The position numbers were made by a program, and so were the translations under genes. Shown in pieces: positions 48,120 through 59,566 of a stretch of DNA of 64,000 bases (the first letter of the stretch is position 1; the number at the start of each line of letters is the position of its first letter). Source of the DNA: Eucalyptus grandis (lineage: Eukaryota; Streptophyta; Magnoliopsida; Myrtales; Myrtaceae); assembly GCF_016545825.1 (NCBI RefSeq), contig NC_052622.1, forward strand, positions 8,623,001 through 8,687,000. Direction: 5' to 3'. The notes under the pieces are model-generated. The model was not told the DNA's origin. It made no database searches and saw nothing but the letters and a program-made list of their open reading frames with translations.

Positions 48120-51100
48120 GTAAGTACCTAAATCTGTTTGTAGGAAATATCTATGTTTATCGGAAATACCTCGTCCCAAATCCGTGCGGCAACTTTTGCA
48201 CTTACCCAAATCATTACGGGCTTTCATATAAAATCTCAAACCCCGCTTATTAAAGTAGTTTTATACCCATTAGTTGCCTGCAACCAGCCATATAATTCTT
48301 TTAGTGATCAAATTATCTCATATTAGAACATAATAGATCGGCTTAAATTTGAAAATACCAACCATTTTACTACAGCGAATGAGCGGATGACGATCCATTA
48401 CTCTCATTGTCAGTAACATGCCCATTAGAGCCACAATACACTTTGTAGAGCACCACATGACTTACTCATCACGTTCCAGAAAATTAAAATATAAAAACCA
48501 AATTTTTTCTTCTTAAATTTCTTTGCATAAAAGGCAAGTCGTGTCAAGGGAAAAAATTGAAGAAAAACGAGAAGAGGACAGTACCGTCAATTTGAAAACG
48601 TGACGGACCGATTTTCTTTTTCGGTCGGAGGGACGGATCCATTTTAACGACGAAATTATTCCACAGAAACCAGATGACTTGCTTATCCGGTTGCAAGGAA
48701 GATTGGGTCTGCGCGGCTATGACCTTTTATAAAACGAATATTAGTATAAATGCATTATACTATTATAATATTATGATCTCTATACATATTGCATTATACA
48801 CAAATTTGCGCATTTAAATTTGGGTCCCCTTTTTGCTCCTGAATATTATTTGAATGAAACAAACTTTCACACCAACATCAATTTAATTAAAAGGGGTTAA
48901 AGCCTGAGTGTTATACTATTACTTTCTTAATAAAACTATTAAGTCTAATCTCTTATTTACAAAGGAAGTATGTACAATTATGTGTGGTATTAGTTATAAC
49001 ATGCTGAAGGCACAATTCGATAACTAGTTCACATAGAATCACAAATATAGATAATATTTTGACCTAATATTTGGATGAAAACAAAAGAAATTCTATTGTT
49101 ATTTGATAAGGAAAGGAAAAAGACAGGACGGAGAGAATAGTAAAAGGAAAAGGAAATCGTAAAAGAAATTGACAACCATAAGACGGAGGGGCGAGGAGAC
49201 AGAAACGTGGTTATAGTCAGTCATATGGATTATTACTTAATTGACTATTGATAGCAAAAGGATGTTTTTGTCACTTCAAATATTAAGGTGTGATTCCATC
49301 CAAAATGACGGTGGAAATAGCCACACCCTTCACAAAATTATATCTTCAGTTTTGTAACTAGTAAATTTAATTTAGTAAATGATTTATCATCTTCGCCTTT
49401 TGGAAAAAGTACAAAAAAAGTCATAAACCTATTGCATTGATGCCAATTCAGTCATTAACTATTCAATTAGATCAATTAAGTCCTAAATCTTTCCATATTG
49501 GTATCAATTCAATCTGTCTAGTCAATTTTGGCAAGTCGGTATTGACATAGACACCAACCGATGATTGGACACTGGCGTTTCGATTTTTTTAACAATTTTT
49601 TAATTCTTTTCTTTTTATTTTTTTTTTTTCTTTTTCCTTTTCTTTTCGCTATTCTTCCTCCTTGGAATTTCCTTGTAGTGGCCGACGAGTGTCTCGTCAT
49701 CGGCCAACCGGCCTACGTCCACATTAGCATCAGCCCGCCAAAATTGATTACATGGACTGAATTTGTATAAATATGACAATGTTTAGGATAAATTGATTCA
49801 ATTGAAAGGTTTATAATTGAATTGGTACCAATACAATAGGTCTAGGACTTTTTTGATAATTTTCCCTTCTCATTTCACATGTACCTTCCATGTTAATCTT
49901 AAAACCGTCTCAAATCCTAGTAGAGTTGGAATACGCATTTTTACTAATTAAATAGCCTCAGACATATCAAGGAATAAGAACATTTAGTAATTTATACATT
50001 TTAAGTTCGGGTATCAGATTTTCCAATTATAAATCATCAAATACTTCCCAAACTATATAGGAATTTTAGCATTTGAATAAATCTGTCCTAATTCTCCAAT
50101 AAAGGCGCGTTTACTTAGATGGCTATGTATAAAAATTGTGATAAGCGGGGTCTCACAGGTCATGTATGTATGTGTATAAATGAGGGAGTCATGCTACATG
50201 TATTTACTCAGAAAACCTTATTAAATGGTATGGTATATGTCATGTCATCAACACTGTGTAGATTAGGTAAGAATAATGCAATGAAAATTAAAACGTAGAA
50301 AAGCCATAAATTGAACAAGCTCAAGGCTTTCCTATTCAATTATAATTATCACTACTTGCTTCAGCATTGCAATGTTATCCAACATCGGCAACAATCAATC
50401 CTAGTAGAGTTAAGGTTACATCGAAGATGTCCTTATTCCAAAATGGGTATATATCAAGTCCCAACCATCCTAAAATGTTTATGTGGTTGTGGTCTCTAAT
50501 TTGGAGCTCCTTATCCCAGATATCGCCACCCAGATACTCGACAAAGACGTGAAGCTCTTTGCAATGACCGACTTCAGAGGCAGAAATGTATTCCATTTAG
50601 CAGCTTACATGAATCGGCCTCAAGTATTCGAACTATTTATAGCAAAAACTGAATATTTGGGCAGACAATGGGATATGAATGGAAAGGAACCCATTCATAT
50701 TGCAAGCAAGATGGGTTATGTTGATATAATCAAGAAGTTATCTAAGATAACAAGGTGGAGGAGCAAGCAAGGACAAACTATTCTTCATATTGCAGCAAAA
50801 TACGGGAGAACTTCATTAGTGAGGTATTTGCTCAGACATCCAGAACTCGTGGGTCCGATAAATGAAAGAGATGATGATGGAAATACAGCTGTGCAAATCG
50901 CCGCGATAGATGATGATGGAAATACAGCTTTGCACATGGCCGCGATGCATTCACAACCCGCTACTTTGATTCCTCTCATACTGGATGAAAGAATTAAGCC
51001 CTTCCTTCTCAACCACCAAGCCGCAACTGCTCTTGACATTGCCTTAGATCTCGTCAAAAGGGAGTATACATTACGGAAGGTTGGTAACATGAACAATCAC

Positions 51101-53025
51101 GATTTTATTTATGAACGTACTGGAAATTACATAGACTAATACATTAGTCAAGGGCAGGTCTCATATGCAAATTATAATGTTTCCCAGCCCTTTAGAATAA
51201 CCAAGACTTCTTTAGGACCAATTTTTACAAGTTTCTCCATCAGTCTTAATAAGAGAGTTTGTGGCCATGAACATGTCCACAGTTTGAATCAAGTAGAATA
51301 TTTCTGACAAATACAGAGATAAATTGCCGTATATCTCGTTGTAATTGACCCTATAAATATGATCATGTATAAAAAGAATGTTGCATTTTTATTCTTAAAA
51401 TATCAGAGGTTGCTCTATTTAAATAAAGAAAGAAAATCATAAAAAAATCTCAAATTGTACTCACTCTAATACATTTATCCTAAAACTTTTTCATAAAACA
51501 AAAAATTCTAAACTTATGCATATTTATTCTCCATCTAGTTCCGTCAATAAGCACCATTAACAATTTGACGTGGATTTGACATGGCATTATTAATATTTTT
51601 CAATGACAAGTGGAGCTGATATGGCCACCACGCAAGTGCCACGTCAGAAAAAAAAGAAAATCTAAAGAAAGCCAAAAGATAAAACCGGAGGAGACCAACC
51701 AAAACAAGAGAGAGATTGCAGATGGTGGGAGGGGTCACCGCCGCGAGGGCCCTCTACCAGAGCTGGGCAAGCTCGGCGCGCCACTCGAGCTTGCGCCATC
51801 TGGGCCAAGCTCTGCTGGTCCACGGGAGTCAACGGCCCACGGTGGTCAGTAGCACTTGCCGGCGATGTCGGAAGGGCAGTGCCACCCCCAACCTTCTGTA
51901 ATCTCTCTCTTCTGGTATGATTTTTTTTTTTTTTTTTTTGGGTTTTTTAGTTTTTCCTTTTCCTTGTTGACGGACTGTGATGGAGGTAAATGTGTCTTCA
52001 AATTGAGGTTTTTGTGTCATGAAAAAAAAAGTTTGGAGTAAATGTATAGCAATGGACATAGTTTGAGATTTTGATGACTTTTTCCCTTCTAAATTTGCAT
52101 AATCCTGTGACATTATCCCAAAGTCAACTTATGACAACAATAAACCATATACATTTCATCCATCCATCTTTTCTCTCGAGTGATAATTCTTTAAAAAGAG
52201 CAGACACCACATCTTTAGAAGTTAAAGTTGCCCTTTACATGAGTACTCTAGAGTTTATTCCCGTCATCGATATGGAAACGATTTGTTCTTTTTCGAATTT
52301 TTATATGCTTCCGATCTCAGCAATTGGCGGTCATGGTATTGGCATCCAAATGTGGGAAAAGTGCAGCTGGAAATGAAGTGTTTCCAATGATTGACTCGGA
52401 CAAAAAGAAGCCAAACACGGACGACGTGAAGAATCTGATCGGCAATCGCTCGGTGGTAGCAACGCTTGTGGGCACCGTGACTTTCGCAGCTGGTTTTGCA
52501 GTTCCTGGAGGATTTAACAGCACCGACACAGCCTCCAAAGATGACCGCGGCATGGCTACGATGCTGGACAAGAGAATGTTCCAGGCCTTCACCATTTGCA
52601 ACACCATCGCCATGTTCTGCTCGATGATCGCGGTCGTCACCCTCCTCTGGGCGCAGCAAAGCGACATCCACACTGCAATAGTTGCATACCGACACTCAAT
52701 GCTGCCGCTAAAAATAGCACTCCCTGCGATGTCCGCCGCTTTCTTAACTGGTATCACCTTGACTGTTGGCAAACTCCCTTGGCTTGCTAACACCATATTT
52801 TATTTTGGACTCGTTTGCCTCCTCATCATCTCAGTTGCTAAATTGTTAGAGGACCCTCCCTTGATTTGTAGCCGCCGTCGCCCTATTAGCATTATGGTAT
52901 CCTGGCTTGTTCGCGCTTATATTTATTTGTGGGAAGTTGAGACGGACGTTTTGGGTGACCCGGAAGAGGACAGAATGGTGTTTTGGACCTCCGCTAGGGG
53001 ACTTCCGGATGATGATAGTAAATAG
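47418..53025 (+). CDS. Ankyrin-repeat/PGG-domain membrane protein, copy C (intact)
   Basis: This is the only copy whose three exons are all open: 47418-48119 (ATG 47423), 50520-51079 and 52321-53025. Junction phases (1, then 0) match and the joined length is 1,962 bases, 653 codons plus stop. Residues 1-75 are a helical N-terminus. About 78-232 and 233-400 form two blocks of ankyrin repeats. 420-653 hold the PGG domain, with PGG at 481-483 and four membrane segments. It should sit in a membrane with the ankyrin part in the cytosol, like ITN1/ACD6 relatives, which act in stress or defence signalling; the role of this copy is unknown. A 39-bp in-frame duplication adds half an ankyrin unit (residues 350-375). 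A Mutator-like element lies in intron 1 and another TIR element in intron 2. Confidence 0.88.
48120..49400 (+). other. Copy C intron 1, first part
   Basis: AT-rich, no gene. From about 49090 ('aggaaaaagacaggacgg') it is paralogous to the DNA upstream of copy D beginning near 54635, which marks the left limit of the C-to-D duplication. Confidence 0.65.
49401..49866. mobile_element. 466-bp Mutator-like MITE in copy C intron 1
   Basis: The right end reversed, GGGAAAATTATCAAAAAAGT, pairs with the left end near 49401 ('ggaaaaagtacaaaaaaagt'), and the similarity runs on for about 130 bp. Flanks ttcgccttt (49392-49400) and ttctcattt (49867-49875) form an imperfect 9-bp duplication. The paralogous stretch upstream of copy D (near 54910) reads 'ttcgggttttacatatacc' without the element, an empty site. 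Confidence 0.8.
49867..50519 (+). other. Copy C intron 1, last part
   Basis: Paralogous to 54920-55585 before copy D. It ends with 'ctccttatcccag', the acceptor shared by all copies. The 'gtttatgtgg.tg.ggtc.ctaatttggagct' stretch just before it is conserved among copies but is intronic in this model, because its frames differ between copies by indels. Confidence 0.7.
50520..51079 (+). CDS. Copy C, exon 2: central ankyrin repeats with micro-duplication
   Basis: CCCAG/AT acceptor; 560 bases. Motifs are RNVFHLAAYMNRPQVFELF, KEPIHIASKMGYVDIIKKL and GQTILHIAAKYGRTSLVRYL. Two 13-codon units follow (50870-50908, DDDGNTAVQIAAI; 50909-50947, DDDGNTALHMAAM). Copies A, B and D have one such unit. The exon ends LRK at CGGAAG/GTTGGT, a weak donor. 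The frame continues past it to TAA at 51137-51139 (VGNMNNHDFIYERTGNYID). Confidence 0.88.
51428..52086. mobile_element. TIR element in copy C intron 2
   Basis: The left end ('gaaaatcataaaaaaatctc') and the reversed right end ('gtcatcaaaatctcaaacta' and following) are diverged inverted repeats extending at least 50 bp. The GC-rich middle at 51735-51900 is shared with the larger element in copy D. Copies A and B lack it. Exact ends and target duplication are uncertain. Confidence 0.65.
52321..53025 (+). CDS. Copy C, exon 3: PGG membrane domain
   Basis: It starts after GATCTCAG with QLAVMVLASKCG. A charged linker (DSDKKKPNTDDVKNLIGN) precedes the PGG signature VVATLVGTVTFAAGFAVPGG. Membrane segments lie around that signature, AFTICNTIAMFCSMIAVVTL, LKIALPAMSAAFLTGITLTV and NTIFYFGLVCLLIISVAKLL. 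The C-terminal tail is acidic and ends GLPDDDSK at TAG 53023-53025. Confidence 0.9.
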   Translation, partial: QLAVMVLASKCGKSAAGNEVFPMIDSDKKKPNTDDVKNLIGNRSVVATLVGTVTFAAGFAVPGGFNSTDTASKDDRGMATMLDKRMFQAFTICNTIAMFCSMIAVVTLLWAQQSDIHTAIVAYRHSMLPLKIALPAMSAAFLTGITLTVGKLPWLANTIFYFGLVCLLIISVAKLLEDPPLICSRRRPISIMVSWLVRAYIYLWEVETDVLGDPEEDRMVFWTSARGLPDDDSK

Positions 53026-55585
53026 AATGACTGATTACTCGGTGACAACAAAATATAGGGACACGCACATTTTCCTAATTACTGGTTTCAGTTGATCATT
53101 TGATATTACCTATGATTTGTAGAAACAAATATGTATTTCCTATCGCTCATTCTACAGTTGCTTTCCTACTGCATTAGATCAATGGTGATTGTTGAAGTAC
53201 TTGAAGTAATCCCTATTTTTCTCTAATAGTTTAAACTTAAACTGATGGATGTAATCTCACAAAATTTCACATGATGGCAAAATATAAAATTTTGAGTTCA
53301 AATCTTTCCGGCTCTAATTGCCTCATCTATCATATATTTCCATGCATCAGTCTCAGAGTAGAGTCCAGCCAATGTGCAAGTAAGAGAACTAAAGTATTTG
53401 AATTAAAACAAACCTTTGCCTACATAGTTTTAAGTTTTTTTAGCGGTTTATCATAGTTCCATGAATTTTGACAGTGATACTTGTGTCATGTGACATTTTA
53501 TGCCAATTGAATAGATGAGAGGATCATTTCATCCATTTCACCACTCTGGAATCAAGTCGTTAACTTTGAACATGTAGAAGCTCGTGGTTCATGAAATCGT
53601 TTGTCTTAAGCAGCCATGGACGATTTACCTAGACTAGTTGAACTTGTGGCACTCTCATGTCAGGACATCCTAGGAACTCACTCATATGTCCCGTGGGTAA
53701 AGAAAACAACTTTGAATCACCTATTCTGTGAGTCGAGCTTTTGGCGAAGAAAAGCAGAAAAAAAAAATTGAGAACTTTCTCATCACTCCTCACAAAAACT
53801 TGAATTTTAGCCACTGTTTACACCCGTACAATATCCTTGCTCCTCTCCTTAACAAACAAACCATAAGGAACTTCGCATAGTGGAACTTGAATGAACTTGA
53901 TGAGTGTTTAAAGACCAAGCCTTTTGTGCATATATCTGATCAACGAATTGACTTTTTAATCTAGCTTCAAAGGGATGGGAGGGATGTGTGAAGGATTCTG
54001 CTCGCAGTCTATTGAAATACTAAATCGAACGGCACAAACATGCTTTTCATCTATGTTACTTTTTTGTGATTAGAGTGGTCATATAATGTGTTCCACGGAA
54101 TTAACATTGGCAATTGGCGCTCAATTTCCATGCACACTAATGAGTTTGGAGTTTGATTCATGTTGAGGTACATAATCTAGCGAGTAGCAAGCGCAAAAAA
54201 CCTAGACAAGGGGTGCCGAACAGGAATTGGCAATACCTAACTGAGGAAGAGGGGGAATTGTGGAAATGTAACTAGAATTCCATTCATTTCATAGAAAATA
54301 TCAAGTTTCGAAAATATGTTTTCTAGAAAGTTATTTTCCAAGAAAATGAAGATATTTTCCAGCGTTTAGTTCCACTATTCAATATATGATTTGATTTTCT
54401 GGGGAAAAATTATAAAAAAATTTGAATTTGAATTATTTTAATTGACCAAAAAATTTTAATTTTTATATATTTTTATAAAAAATTGAAATTTTAATTATTT
54501 TTTTTAAAAAATCAAAATTTTAATTTTTTTAATTTTTTTCTTTTTTCATTTTTCTTTTCCTTCCTCCTTCCTTCTTCCTCCTCCTTCGTCGTCTGCCACC
54601 CCGTGCCTCTGAAAGAAAAAATGCATAAGGAAAGGAAAAATACAGGACGAAAAGAATGGTAGAAAGGAAAGTGAAACCGTATAGGAAAGTGACAACTACA
54701 AGAGTGAGGGGCGAGGAGAAAGAAACGTGGTTATGATCAAGAATATTAATTATTACTTAATTGACTATTGATAGCATAAGGATGTTTTTGTAACTTTAAA
54801 TACAGAGGTATGGTTCCATCCAAAATGAGGGTGGAAATAGTCACACCCTTCACAAAAATATATTTTTAGTTTTGTAACTAGTAAAATTAATTTTGTAATG
54901 ATTTATCATCTTCGGGTTTTACATATACCTAACTAGTGTTCGAATATGCATGCTTACTAATTAAATAGCCTAAAAAATATCAAGGAAGTAAGATTATTTA
55001 GTACTTAATACATATTAGGTTCAGGTATCAAATTTCCCAATTATAAATCATCAAATACATCCCAAACCATATGGGAATCTTAGCATTAGAATAAATCTAT
55101 CCTAATTCTCCAATAAAGACGCATTTACTTAGATGGCTATGCATAAAAATTGTGATAAGGGTAGTTGTAGGTGTATTACGAGGATAATTTTGGAAATACA
55201 AAATTCTCAAGGGTCATGTATGAATGTGTATAAATGAGGGAGTGATGCTACATGTATTTACTTAGAAAACCTTACTAAATGATATGGTATGTGTCATGTC
55301 ATCAACACTGTGTAGATTAGGTAAGAATAATGCGATGAAAATTAACATAGAGAAAAGCCATAAATTGAGCAAGAAGGCTGTCATGTTCAATCAAAATTAT
55401 CGCTACTAGTTCCAGCATTGCAATGTCGTCCAGCATCAGCAACTATCAATCCTAGTAGTGATTAAGGTTACATCAAAGATGTCCTTATTCCAAAATGAGT
55501 TTTAATATATCAAGAACAACCAAGTCCCAACCACCCTAAAATGTTTATGTGATTGTGGTCCTTAACTTAGAGCTCCTGATCCCAG
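53026..55585. other. DNA between copies C and D
   Basis: 53570-53700 and 53890-54260 are the conserved 3'-flank pieces also seen after copies A and D and at 22970-23335. 54290-54600 is an AT-rich block with inverted 'gaaaatattttc'-like motifs, possibly a decayed MITE. From about 54635 the sequence is the paralog of copy C's intron 1. No first exon for copy D is present. Confidence 0.65.
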
Positions 55586-58420
55586 GTTTAGCCACCTAGA
55601 TACTCAAGAAAGATGTGAAGCTATTTGTGATGATCAATTCCAGAGGCAGTAATGTATTCCATTTAGCAGCTTACATGAATTGGCCCCGAGTATTCGAACT
55701 ATTAGGACCGAAAACTGAATATTTGGCCCAACAAAGGATAAGAATGGGGATCATCCCATTCATGTTGCAAGCAAGATGGGTGATGTTGATATAATTGAGA
55801 AGCTATTTCCGATATCAATGCAACATAACAATCGAGGACAAACCATTCTTCATGTCGCAGCAAAATATGGGAGAATTTCAGCAGCGAGATAAATACTAAA
55901 AAAAACAAAACCGGGGATGGATATAAATGAAGAAGATGATGCTGGAAATACAGCTTTGCACTTGGCCGCGATGCATTCACAACCCACCACTTTGATGCAT
56001 CTTGTGCTGGATGAAAGAATTGACCCCTTCCTTCTCAACCACCAACCCTTGACTACTCGTGACATTGCCATAGATCGCGTCATAAGGGAGTACATGTTAC
56101 GGAAGGTTGGTAACATGAACAATCACTATTTTATTTATGAACTTACTAGAAATTACATAGACTAATACATTAGTCAAGTGCAGGTCTCGTATTCAAATCA
56201 TTATGTCTCCCAGTCTTTTAGAATAACCAGGACTTCTCTACAAGCAATTTTTACAAGTTTCTGCATTAGTCTTAATAAGAGAAATTTTGTGGCCATGAAC
56301 ATGTCCACAGTTTGAATCAAGTAGAATATTTCTGAAATGCAGAGATAAATTGCTCTATATCTCGTTTAATGACCGTAGAAAACGTTGCATTTTTTTTCTT
56401 AATATGTCAGGGTTGGTCAATTTAGATAAAGAACAAAAATTATAAAAAATCTCAAATCATACCCATTCTAACACATTTATCTTAAAAAAAAATTTGTAAT
56501 TTCAAAAAATCAAAACTAGTACATATTCATTCTCCATCAACATTCCATCAATAAGCACCGTTAACAATTTGACGTGAATTTGACATGGCATTATTAATAT
56601 TTTTCAATGACAAGTGGAGCTGATATGGCCACCACCCATGGTGCCACGAATCTAAAAAAAGCCAAAAAAATAAAACCAGAGGAGACCGACCAAAACAAGA
56701 GAGATGGCAGGTTGTGGGAGGGTCACCACGGTTCCGACTTCGCTGGCAAGGGCCGTCAGCTACTGCGGGCCGTCGACCCCTGCAGGCAAGCAGAGCTCGG
56801 CCCAGATGGCGTCTAGCTCAAGCAGTGCCGCTGAGCTTGCGAAGATCTGGTCCAAGTAGCAGATCGAAGAATGAGATGGTATTTTGCCAAAGATTAGAAG
56901 GGCTCCCTCTTTAGAGAAGTAGGCAGTCCAGAATCTATGGAATTTGGTACCTTCATGAGATGCAGCCTCGAATCCAAGATCGAACTTCATTTCCGTTGCA
57001 GGCCATGACAAACTTGGAGTACTGATCGAGCACATCCGCAGCGGCCTGCTTCTTCTCTTAGACCTGAGATGATTTCTGAGATTCTCGTGAGCTAGAACGT
57101 CCCAGAGAACAAGACGAGACCTTTTAATCGCACAAAATCGGTGCTTGTCAGCTTAAAATCTCCCAGAGCCTCTCATATTTCATCCCTTCCAAGCCGTTCC
57201 ATTGACGAAACTAGAAAATCCCCGCCGGCAAGGGCCGTCTACCAGATTTGGGCAAGCTCGGGACGCCCCTTGAGCTCGACGCCATCTGGGCCACGCTCTG
57301 CTTGTCTGTGGGGGTCAACAGCCCACGGTGGTCCAGAGCCCATGCTGGCGAAGTCGGAAGGGTGGTGCTGCCCCCAGCCATCTGCGATCTCTCATATCTG
57401 GCATGAATTTTTTGGCTGTTTTAGACAGACTTTGACTGAGGTAAATGCGTCTACAAATTGAGGCATTTGGTATCAACAAAAAAGAGTTCCAAATAAATAT
57501 ATTACAATAGACATAATGTGTGTTTTTGGTGGCATTTTCCATTCCAAATATGCATAATCCCATAACATTATCCTAAGGTCAACCTATGACAACAATAAAA
57601 CATATACCCTTCATCTTTAGAAACTAAAGTTTCCCTTTACATGGACTCCAGAGCTTATTCCCGTCATCGATATGCTAACGATTTTTTCTTTTTCAACTTT
57701 TTATATGCTTCAGATCTCAGCAATTGACAGTCATGGCATTGGCATCCACATGTGAGAAAAGTCTAGCTCGAACTGAAGCGTTCTCAATAATCGACGTGGA
57801 CAAAAGGAAGCCAAACATGGACCAAATGAAGAATCTGATCGGTAACCGCTCGGTGGTGGCAACGCTTGTGGCCACTGTGACTTTTGCAGTTCCTGGAGGA
57901 TTTAACAGCTTGGACACAGCCTCCAAAGGTGACCGCGGCATGGCTACAATGCTAGACGATAGAATGCTCCGGGCCTTCGCCATTAGCAACACCATCGCCA
58001 TGTTCTGCTTGATGACCGCGGTCGTCACTCTCCTCTGGGCGCAGCAAAAAGACGTCCGCACTAATGATTGCATACCGACGCTCAATGCCGCCACTAAAAA
58101 TAGCACTCCCGGCGATGTGTGCTGCTTTCTTAACTGGTGTCACCTTAACCGTTGGCAAACTCTCTCGGCTCGCTAATACCATATTGTATTTGGGACTCGT
58201 TTTCCTCCTTATCGTCTCAGTTGCTAAATTGTTAGAGGAGCCTCCCTTGATTTGGAGCCACCGTCGCCCGATTCGCATTATGGTATCCTGGCTTGTTCTC
58301 GCTCACATTTATTTGTGGGGAGTTGTGACGGACCTTTTGGATGACTCGGAAGAAGACAGAACTGCGGGCTGGACCTCCGCTAGTGAGCTGTCGGATGATG
58401 TTTGTAAAAAAAACGACTGA
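55586..58420 (+). pseudogene. Ankyrin-repeat/PGG-domain protein, copy D (pseudogene)
   Basis: It retains exon 2 (55586-56105) and exon 3 (57721-58420); exon 1 is absent because the duplication began inside the intron. Lesions in exon 2: TAG at 55597-55599 where copy C has CAG, a 1-base deletion near 55734, and TAA at 55890-55892. Lesions in exon 3: a 12-base in-frame deletion removing the AAGF of the first PGG helix (near 57885), and a 2-base deletion near 58062 that moves the second half to another frame. What survives is clearly the same protein family as copy C. It cannot encode a full protein. Confidence 0.92.
56430..57545. mobile_element. TIR element in copy D intron 2, with internal hairpin arms
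   Basis: The ends match those of the element in copy C intron 2, so the insertion predates the C/D duplication. It is about 450 bp longer. 56766-56852 and 57241-57324 are inverted copies of each other (for example 'cccagatggcgtctagctca' against 'gagctcgacgccatctggg'). Copy C has only the right-hand version. It has lost any transposase or never had one. Confidence 0.65.
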
Positions 58421-58904
58421 TTACTCAGTGACAGGACGCGCCACATTTTCCCAATTACTAGTTTCAGTTGGTCATTCGATACCATCCATGATTTGCATGA
58501 ATAAATATGTATTTCCTATCGCTCATTCTACAGTTGCTTTCCTATTTTGTGAGTAAGAGAATTGACGTATTTGAATTAAACCAAGCCTTTGCATACATAG
58601 TTTAAGTTTTTCAATGGTTGATTGTAGTTCCATGAATTTGACAATAATACTTGCATCATGCGAAATACTGTATCAATTGATTGTAGTTTAAGCTCTGAAC
58701 ATGTGGAAGCTCACAGTTCATGAAATCGCTTGTCTAAAGTGGCCAGAGACGATTTACCTAGACTGGTCCAACTGGTGGCACTCATGAGTCATGACATCCT
58801 AGGCACTCCTTCATGTTCGTGTGTAAAGAAAATAATCTTCAATCACCTATTCTGTAAGTCGAGCTTTTGGCGAAGGAAACCAGAAAAAATTTAAAACTTT
58901 CTCA
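58421..58904. other. 3' flank of copy D
   Basis: It begins with 'gattactcagtgacagga', paralogous to the DNA after copy C, including 'aaatatgtatttcctatcgc' near 58504. 58690-58830 is the 'catgaaatcgcttgtct' flank piece. No gene. Confidence 0.65.
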
Positions 58905-59340
58905 TAGCTCCTCCAATGGGAGCCATCACCTATGAAATTGATGTTCATCGTCTATGTCCCATTTGTGATTTCCCCTCTATGCTCATTTTGATTTTTTTGG
59001 GCCGGTGGAAAAGGTGCCACCATCCATCACCACATTCATGCGAGAGCCTAAATAAACTTGTTCCCGCAGTAACTGCTCACCAATTGAATGATGCCACGTG
59101 GCTAGCCACGTGCCAACCACATGGAAAGGATACGTTTCCTTTTTATTATTCTTGATGTGTTTCAAGAGGAGATAGTTTGTGTCTTGCGATGATAGTACAT
59201 GGTGTAACAGGTCAATAAAAAAGAAAAGCTTCTAAAATTAAGTCCAGCAAATCTTATAAAAAAATGCATATTGTGCAAGTCATGTGATTGGTTGGTTAGT
59301 CGCTTCGATTGTGTAATTGATACATAACATACTTTCTTGT
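58905..59340. repeat. Dispersed intergenic module X, copy 4 (end part only)
   Basis: It contains 'cccatttgtgatttcccctc', 'aggtgccaccatcc', 'caccaattgaatgatgccac' and 'gtggctagccacgtg', the right-hand portion of modules X2 and X3. The left portion is missing. Confidence 0.65.
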
Positions 59341-59566
59341 CCATTATTACTAGACTTTCGTATGTGATCATAATTGGCACAAAAGATGATTGTATGCATA
59401 ATTACCAAAGCTAGCTACGAAAGGACTAATCAAGAAGAGATTCTATGCCTCTTTGCTTCTGTGCTTGGCAAAGAATAGGATCAGTTAAAGAGACTCGAAG
59501 CAAGTAAGGAACTAAGTACGAGGATTAATTCAACAGCAAGTTTAGCCCTTTAATGTAATATAAAAT

